DNA of 64,000 nt from Clostridiaceae bacterium (GTDB taxonomy: Bacteria; Bacillota; Clostridia; Oscillospirales; Butyricicoccaceae). The position numbers and the translations under genes are program-made. Within the stretch, counting starts at the first letter, position 1; each line of letters begins with the position of its first letter. Below are positions 59,001-64,000 of this stretch, one piece after another. The stretch spans positions 1 to 64,000 of the forward strand of contig JAGZOP010000002.1 in the NCBI GenBank assembly GCA_018383195.1. The letters are read 5' to 3'. The notes below the pieces were generated by a model that was not told the origin of the DNA, searched no databases, and was given only the letters and a program-made list of their open reading frames with translations.

Positions 59001-60977
59001 TTAACGTGATACATCCTCTGGTGCAGGAACCGTCGGCTTCTGTCCTGCCTGCAAACGGATTCGTTCCTGACAAATGCCGCATTCGCTTAAAATCGCAATC
59101 ATCAGATTCTTTTCAAACGCATCCGGAACCGGATAGCCTGCCATGGGGATTCCGACTACGCCCATCGCCCCTTGCGTACCGCGCACCGCAAGAAACATCC
59201 ATCCGACATCCGGCAGCGTGTGGGTCGTTGCCCCTGCATGCTTATTATTTTTCTGTACCCACTTGGCAACACCAAGTTCATCGGCACTCAGTTCGGCTAG
59301 AATCTGTTTTTGGTCTGCCGGCTCCACCCGAAACGCCAGCTCATGGTTCGTTTCCTGCAAAGCATACAAAACCGGACGGTCGAACAGACGGCTGAGCTGC
59401 TCCGCAGTCAAGCGCAGACAATCCCACTCGGTGCGCACCCTTTGCAGCTTCTGGCTGTTTTCCAGCAGCAGTTCCGTATAATACGCTTTTTGTGCCGCAA
59501 AGCGTGTCTGCGCCTTAACACGTCCGGCGAGCGAGCTTGCAGTCACACTGGCACACAGCATAATCAGAAACGTAACAGGGTCACTGGGGTCATGGGCTTG
59601 AAAGGTAAAGCGCGGCTCTGCAAAAAAGAATTGAAACGCCGCAACGCTCAAAAATGAACCAGCTGCACCGCATACATAGCTGTTTGTCCAAACCGCGGTC
59701 AGCAGCACGCTTAAAAGATACACCATCATAATATTGAATTCGCTAAGCCCTGCGCCATAAAATACAAATCCTATTCCGGTCGCAATCACGAACGCTGCAA
59801 GTGCAATGCCTATGTCTTTTCCTGCAATTCGTGCTTTCGGCAGGGAAAATTTTTTGATTGTTTTTTTGTACCGCGGCTGATGGTCTGGAATAATATACAC
59901 ATCCAAATCAGTGAATTCGATCAAGCGGTCTGCCAGGCTCTTCTTTCGGAAGATAAAATTCTGCCGATGGTTCATACGCCCCATTACAATTTTCGTCACG
60001 CCGCTGACTCTCGCATATTCCGCGATTTGTTCCGCCGGATCAATCCCATATACTGTCGCAATCTGCGCCCCCAACTGCTCTGCCAGATGCAAATTCCTGC
60101 GCAGCCGCGTGAGGTTTTCACCGGATAATTCTCGTGTTTCCGGCGTTTGTACAAACAGCGCTGTAAAGCCGCTGTGAAATGCGTCTGCCATGCGCGCCGC
60201 CGTACGGATTACCTTGGCGTTGGACGGCGCTGAGGAAAGACAAATCAGAATATGTTCTCCCGCCTTGGCGCCTTTTCCATTTCCCTCCTGCACCGCTGCA
60301 CGGTTTAGCTGATCTGCGGTGCGCCGCATGGCAATCTCCCGCAAACCACTCAGGTTTTCTGCGGTAAAAAAGTGTGCCAGTGCCCGCTGTGCCTGCCGCG
60401 CACGATACACCTTTCCTTCCCGCAGACGCTTCATCAGTTCATCCGGTTCAATATCCACCAATTCAATCTGATTGGCGCGGTCAAATATGCGATCCGGAAT
60501 ACGCTCACTGACTTCCACTCCTGTAATCGCCGAAACCAGATCATGCAGGGATTCCAAATGCTGCACATTCACTGTAGTGTACACGCAAATCCCCGCTTGC
60601 AGCAATTCCTCCACATCCTGATACCGCTTGGCATGGCGGCATCCCGGTGCGTTAGAATGCGCCAGTTCATCCATTAAAATGAGCTGCGGATGCCGTTTCA
60701 GCGCTCCATCCAAATCAAATTCGTTCAGCTGAATGCCGCGGTAAGCGATTTTTTGTGTCGGTAATATTTCCAGCCCATCCAGCAGCGCGAGTGTATCCGG
60801 TCGGGCGTGGGGTTCTACATATCCGACTATCACATCAATTCCTTCTCTTTGCGCCTGCCGCGCAGCCTCCAGCATGGCGTAGGTTTTCCCCACGCCGGCG
60901 GCATAGCCAAAGAAAATTTTCAGTTTTCCAACCTTGGTATGATTCGATTTTTCTGATGGCTTTTGAATCTGTTCCAT
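59001..60977 (-). CDS. KdpD-like sensor lacking the histidine kinase half
   Basis: The 658-residue protein has the complete input half of KdpD. The canonical P-loop GYAAGVGKTYAMLEAA (24-39), GYVEPHARPDT, LMDELAHSNAPGCRHAKRYQDVEELL and YTTVNVQHLESL are all present. Next come a universal-stress-type domain (ILICLSSAPSNAKVIRTAARMA to FTALFVQ), four membrane helices (about 390-490) and a GAF-like part. It ends naturally after LSECGICQERIRLQAGQK with no HisKA or ATPase domain. The stop is followed directly by the kdp structural genes, so it is not a frameshift remnant visible here. It keeps the more canonical ATP-binding motifs of the two KdpD proteins. AGGAGG lies six bases before the start. Confidence 0.88.
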   Translation of the reverse strand: MEQIQKPSEKSNHTKVGKLKIFFGYAAGVGKTYAMLEAARQAQREGIDVIVGYVEPHARPDTLALLDGLEILPTQKIAYRGIQLNEFDLDGALKRHPQLILMDELAHSNAPGCRHAKRYQDVEELLQAGICVYTTVNVQHLESLHDLVSAITGVEVSERIPDRIFDRANQIELVDIEPDELMKRLREGKVYRARQAQRALAHFFTAENLSGLREIAMRRTADQLNRAAVQEGNGKGAKAGEHILICLSSAPSNAKVIRTAARMADAFHSGFTALFVQTPETRELSGENLTRLRRNLHLAEQLGAQIATVYGIDPAEQIAEYARVSGVTKIVMGRMNHRQNFIFRKKSLADRLIEFTDLDVYIIPDHQPRYKKTIKKFSLPKARIAGKDIGIALAAFVIATGIGFVFYGAGLSEFNIMMVYLLSVLLTAVWTNSYVCGAAGSFLSVAAFQFFFAEPRFTFQAHDPSDPVTFLIMLCASVTASSLAGRVKAQTRFAAQKAYYTELLLENSQKLQRVRTEWDCLRLTAEQLSRLFDRPVLYALQETNHELAFRVEPADQKQILAELSADELGVAKWVQKNNKHAGATTHTLPDVGWMFLAVRGTQGAMGVVGIPMAGYPVPDAFEKNLMIAILSECGICQERIRLQAGQKPTVPAPEDVSR

Positions 60978-61050
60978 CCCAATCCTCCTGTGAAATCAGC
61001 TGTTTCTTCCCTTCTGCCGTGTTTCATCATATCATGCAGCATATTAGGGA

Positions 61051-61056
61051 ATTATA
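61051..61056 (-). promoter_or_regulatory. Probable kdp promoter -10 box
   Basis: A perfect TATAAT on the minus strand lies about 75 bases before the truncated kdpD start. The -35 position reads CTTAAT, a poor match. It is preceded by an AT-rich block up to the pcrA terminator, as expected for a promoter that needs an activator such as KdpE. Confidence 0.42.
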
Positions 61057-61124
61057 AAAAATAATCTTTTTGCATTAAGATCGGATGAAAGTTTAATTTC
61101 GGCTTTTAGGATAAATTTTTCGAT

Positions 61125-61154
61125 AAAAAAACCGTCCATCATCTGATGAACGGT
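61125..61154 (-). terminator. Terminator after pcrA
   Basis: ACCGTCCATCA (61131-61141) pairs with TGATGAACGGT (61144-61154) with one mismatch. Leftward it is followed by six U residues. Confidence 0.75.
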
Positions 61155-61160
61155 TCTTTG

Positions 61161-63575
61161 TTATAATTTTGTCATGAACTGCATGGCGCTCTTTGCCATC
61201 AGCCGCTTTGTTCCCTTGGTGTCAAATGCAATTTCAATCAGCAAGTCTCCGCCAAGCTGCTTAGCGGAAACAATAAGACCTTCGCCAAACGCCTTATGCC
61301 GAACGCGGTCGCCTACTTGAATCGCCGGAACTGCGCTGCCCTGCGCTTGCGCAATCTTTTTCTCGGTTGCCGCCGCGGTACGATATGCCTGCGCCACCGA
61401 GAACGACGAACGTTTCTGATACGCACGCTCCTCAGCTTCAAACGCGGCTTGCTGCTGCCGCTGACGCTCAGAAATATTGGAATCCAACAAATCCTTTGGA
61501 ATTTCATTGATAAAACGCGACGGTTTAGAATACTGCGTGCGGCCATAAATCATGCGGCGCTCAGCAAAAGTCAGATAAAGCTGCTCCTTCGCACGTGTCA
61601 CCGCAACATAGCACAGCCGACGCTCTTCCTCCATTTCTTCATCGTTCATTTCAGAGCGGAACGACGGAAACAGACCGTCCTCCATGCCGCACAGGAACAC
61701 CTGTGAGAATTCCAATCCCTTGGCGGAATGCATGGTCATGAGCAGTACGGCATCCTCGTTTTCGTCGGTATGGTCGGCGTCGGTATACAGCGCCATTTCT
61801 TCCAGAAATCCCGCCAAACTCGGTTCTTCTGCCTTCTCCTGATACTCTACCAGATTGGATTTCAGTTCCATGATATTCTCTGCACGACCGCGGGATTCCA
61901 TATCCCCCTTGGCTTCGAGTGCGGCGAGATATCCGCTCTGCTCCAGCAGTTCGTCGTACAGTTCGGGCAGCGTCAGAAATTCCTGCTGCTGCCGCAGGTT
62001 GTCGATCATGAGCGCAAACTTTTCCATTGCCCCCGCCGCACGGGACAATGCGGGGAAACGGCTTGCATTTTGCACAACCTCATACAACTCCAAATTGTTC
62101 TCCGCAGCCTGCTGCTCGGCAAGCTCGACCGAACGGTCTCCAATCTTGCGCGCCGGCACGTTGATAATCCGTTTCAGGCGCAAGGTGTCCGACGGGTTCT
62201 CAATAATCCATAAGTAGGCAAACATATCGCGGATCTCTGCGCGCGAGAAGAAGTCGCGTCCCTTATAAATGCGGTACGGAATCGAATTGCGCCGGAACGC
62301 ACCCTCAATATTATTGGAAAGCACGTTGTTGCGGTACAGCACCGCAAAATCGCTCCACTTCTTTCCCTGAGATACGCCCTCTACGATGCAGTCCGCGATA
62401 TATGCGGCTTCGCTCTCCTGACTGTCCGAACGGTGCAGGCGAATCTTTGCGCCGCCGCCCTGCTCTGTCCAAAGCTCCTTGCCCTTGCGGTACTGGTTAT
62501 GGCGAATGATCTCGTTCGCCGCGCACAGGATGGTATCGGTCGAGCGATAATTCTGCTCAAGCCGGATGGTGCGCGCGTTATGATACTGCTGTTCAAACTC
62601 GAGAATGTTTGCGATCGTTGCACCACGGAATTTATAGATGCTCTGATCGTCGTCGCCCACCACGCAGATATTATGATGCCCCCCTGCAAGCAGGCTGGTC
62701 AGCACATACTGCGCATGGTTGGTATCCTGATACTCGTCCACAAGCACATAGCGGAACTTCTGCTGATAGTAGGATAACACATCCTCATTCTGCTGCAAAA
62801 GCTGTACGGTTTTCATGATAATATCATCGAAATCAAGCGCGTTGGCATCTTTCAGCGCCTTTTGATACAGCGTATAGATTTCTGCAATTTTACTCTTATG
62901 AAAATCACCCTGTGCTTCAGAGGCGAATACCTTGGGGGAAATTAGATTATCCTTCGCACGGGAAATTTCCCCCATCACCGAACGCGGGTCAAACACCTTT
63001 TCGTCAAGATTCAGTCGGCGCAGCAGATCGACAATCACGCGCTTTTTGTCATCCTCATCATAAATGGTAAAGTTTTTGTCATATCCCAAGCGCTCAATGT
63101 CGCGGCGCAGCATGCGCAGGCAGGCAGTATGAAAGGTATACGCCCAGATTGCATCGGCATCCTGCTCCCCGACCGCAGCGACCAGACGATCTTTCAGTTC
63201 GCGCGCCGCTTTATTCGTAAAGGTAATTGCAATGACTTCCCACGGTTTTGCCGGCTCAACCGAGCAAAGATATTCTGCCCGCTGCTGATGTTCCGGGGTT
63301 GGATGGTTCAAATACTCCATCAAAAATGCGAGATCTTCCTGCGTCGCGAACCCGGGCGCATACGCGCTTTGTGCGCCCTTTCCAAAGCGCAGGATATTGA
63401 TAATCCGCTGAATGAGTACAGTTGTCTTTCCGCTTCCTGCTCCTGCAAGAATGAGCAGCGGCCCTTCGGTTTGGAGCGTAGCTTCGCGCTGCATTTCATT
63501 GAGACGCGCAAACCGACGCTCAATGATCGCACGCCGAATCGACGCATATTGTATATCAAACTTGGTGATTTCCAT
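61161..63575 (-). CDS. pcrA: ATP-dependent DNA helicase PcrA/UvrD (superfamily 1)
   Basis: The 804-residue helicase shows the ordered SF1 motifs: Q motif LNEMQREA, Walker A LAGAGSGKTTVLI (about 43-55), VITFTNKAARELKDR, VDEYQDTNHAQYVL, VVGDDDQSIYKFRGA, LEQNYRSTDTIL, LLMTMHSAKGLEFSQVFLCGMEDGLFP and RLCYVAVTRAKEQLYLTFAERR. The C-terminal part contains the VGDRVRHKAFGEGLIVSAKQ Tudor-like domain by which PcrA contacts RNA polymerase. It acts in repair and removal of RecA and stalled complexes. Confidence 0.95.
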   Translation of the reverse strand: MEITKFDIQYASIRRAIIERRFARLNEMQREATLQTEGPLLILAGAGSGKTTVLIQRIINILRFGKGAQSAYAPGFATQEDLAFLMEYLNHPTPEHQQRAEYLCSVEPAKPWEVIAITFTNKAARELKDRLVAAVGEQDADAIWAYTFHTACLRMLRRDIERLGYDKNFTIYDEDDKKRVIVDLLRRLNLDEKVFDPRSVMGEISRAKDNLISPKVFASEAQGDFHKSKIAEIYTLYQKALKDANALDFDDIIMKTVQLLQQNEDVLSYYQQKFRYVLVDEYQDTNHAQYVLTSLLAGGHHNICVVGDDDQSIYKFRGATIANILEFEQQYHNARTIRLEQNYRSTDTILCAANEIIRHNQYRKGKELWTEQGGGAKIRLHRSDSQESEAAYIADCIVEGVSQGKKWSDFAVLYRNNVLSNNIEGAFRRNSIPYRIYKGRDFFSRAEIRDMFAYLWIIENPSDTLRLKRIINVPARKIGDRSVELAEQQAAENNLELYEVVQNASRFPALSRAAGAMEKFALMIDNLRQQQEFLTLPELYDELLEQSGYLAALEAKGDMESRGRAENIMELKSNLVEYQEKAEEPSLAGFLEEMALYTDADHTDENEDAVLLMTMHSAKGLEFSQVFLCGMEDGLFPSFRSEMNDEEMEEERRLCYVAVTRAKEQLYLTFAERRMIYGRTQYSKPSRFINEIPKDLLDSNISERQRQQQAAFEAEERAYQKRSSFSVAQAYRTAAATEKKIAQAQGSAVPAIQVGDRVRHKAFGEGLIVSAKQLGGDLLIEIAFDTKGTKRLMAKSAMQFMTKL

Positions 63576-63613
63576 AGTACGTTTTCCTTTTTCGCAGATT
63601 GATTCGTGATATG

Positions 63614-63642
63614 ATTATAACACAGCACCTTCTTTCCCGCAA
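63614..63642 (-). promoter_or_regulatory. Promoter of pcrA
   Basis: On the minus strand TTGCGG (63642-63637), 17 bases and a perfect TATAAT (63619-63614), about 40 bases before the start codon. Confidence 0.55.
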
Positions 63643-63674
63643 GGTTTTGAAACAGATGTTCGTATTCATATCCA

Positions 63675-63705
63675 AAAAAGCGAATGCTCTCTGCATTCGC
63701 TTTTT
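63675..63705 (-). terminator. Terminator of the sigma factor gene
   Basis: AAAAAGCGAATGC (63675-63687) pairs perfectly with GCATTCGCTTTTT (63693-63705) around a 5-base loop. Leftward it ends in a U-run, two bases after the sigma factor stop codon. Confidence 0.88.
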
Positions 63706-63706
63706 C

Positions 63707-64000
63707 TTATAGAATCAATTCTGCACGCATCCGCTCAACCGCACGCCGCTCGAGCCGTGAAATCTGAACCTGCGACACGCCGAGAATCCGCGCACACTGC
63801 TGCTGCGTTAAATTTCGTCCGTATCTAAGCGAAATCACCTGTCCCTCCCGCTCGGGCAGCGACGCGATTGCAGCGCGCAGCGCCATTCGCGTTGTAATTT
63901 GCTCCTCGATGCCGTCATCCCCAAGCAATTCCCCAAGCGCCGAGCCGTCTTCCCCAACTTCTCGCTGAAGGGAATCAGCAGACTGGGTTGCCTGTTCACA
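63707..64000 (-). CDS. Sporulation-type sigma factor (SigF/SigG-like), C-terminal part
   Basis: The frame is open to the right edge, so only the last 97 residues are seen. They contain region 4: ALRAAIASLPEREGQVISLRYGRNLTQQQCARILGVSQVQISRLERRAVERMR. The QVQISRLERRA recognition helix is characteristic of the SigF/SigG/SigB group. In a clostridium, SigF or SigG (forespore) is most likely; the two cannot be separated from this part. The start codon and any spoIIAA/spoIIAB neighbours lie outside the window. Confidence 0.82.
   Translation of the reverse strand, partial: CEQATQSADSLQREVGEDGSALGELLGDDGIEEQITTRMALRAAIASLPEREGQVISLRYGRNLTQQQCARILGVSQVQISRLERRAVERMRAELIL

Noticed and set aside
1..64000. 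CRISPR arrays, insertion sequences and rRNA genes
   Set aside because: No regularly spaced direct repeats, no transposase frames and no rRNA-like segments were seen on either strand.

Overview
The window looks like the chromosome of a moderately GC-rich, anaerobic, spore-forming clostridium. The Oscillospirales (Butyricicoccus/Agathobaculum-like) are my guess. The evidence is the anaerobic cobalt-early B12 route (CbiK, CbiG, CbiD, CbiH), the C5 haem route (HemA, HemL), a sporulation-type sigma factor at the right edge, Gram-positive lipoprotein signals, strong AGGAGG ribosome sites, and YesM/YesN-type two-component genes. No species-level claim is possible from sequence reading alone.

Layout. 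1-2967: the AT-richer end of an integrated element (phage-repressor tail, secreted stalk-domain protein, tyrosine integrase broken by one in-frame TAG) abutting a tRNA-Pro(GGG) gene, its likely attachment site. 3316-4588: a lipoprotein nuclease translationally coupled to a small conserved-looking protein. 4896-9118: an OPT-family transporter, a PqqD-like protein, a small membrane protein and the dipeptidase PepD. 9163-30286: a leftward operon of 23 genes running from glutamyl-tRNA to adenosylcobalamin (hemA, L, B, C, D plus cbi/cob genes), led by cbiMN and a cobalamin riboswitch with its own promoter. cbiE, cbiT and cbiB are not in it. 30743-32668: cbiO, cbiQ and a CsoR-family repressor with a G/C-tract operator, so the cobalt ECF transporter is split between two regulatory units.

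32867-39847: a corrinoid-enzyme activation neighbourhood (PocR-AraC regulator, MtaA/UroD-like methyltransferase, DUF1638 protein, hydantoinase-A-like ASKHA protein, RACo-like iron-sulfur ASKHA protein). It has no corrinoid protein or substrate methyltransferase of its own in the window, and it would use the B12 made next door. 40058-43901: a three-gene unit of YesN-type regulator, cytosolic histidine kinase and a fully degenerate tandem ABC ATPase. 44035-47551: a ribose-type sugar ABC importer. I read the degenerate ATPase as a possible signalling subunit derived from such an importer. This is the strongest candidate for an undescribed system.

47761-60977: a potassium island. It holds a KdpD lacking its kinase half, a 34-residue membrane peptide, kdpF, A, B, C, a second small membrane protein, ktrB and ktrA, a membrane-tethered LysR-sensor-like protein, then full-length kdpD and kdpE. 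High-affinity Kdp, Ktr uptake and the Kdp two-component system are therefore collected together, with two different KdpD sensors. 61161-64000: PcrA helicase and the end of a SigF/SigG-type sigma factor gene running off the window.
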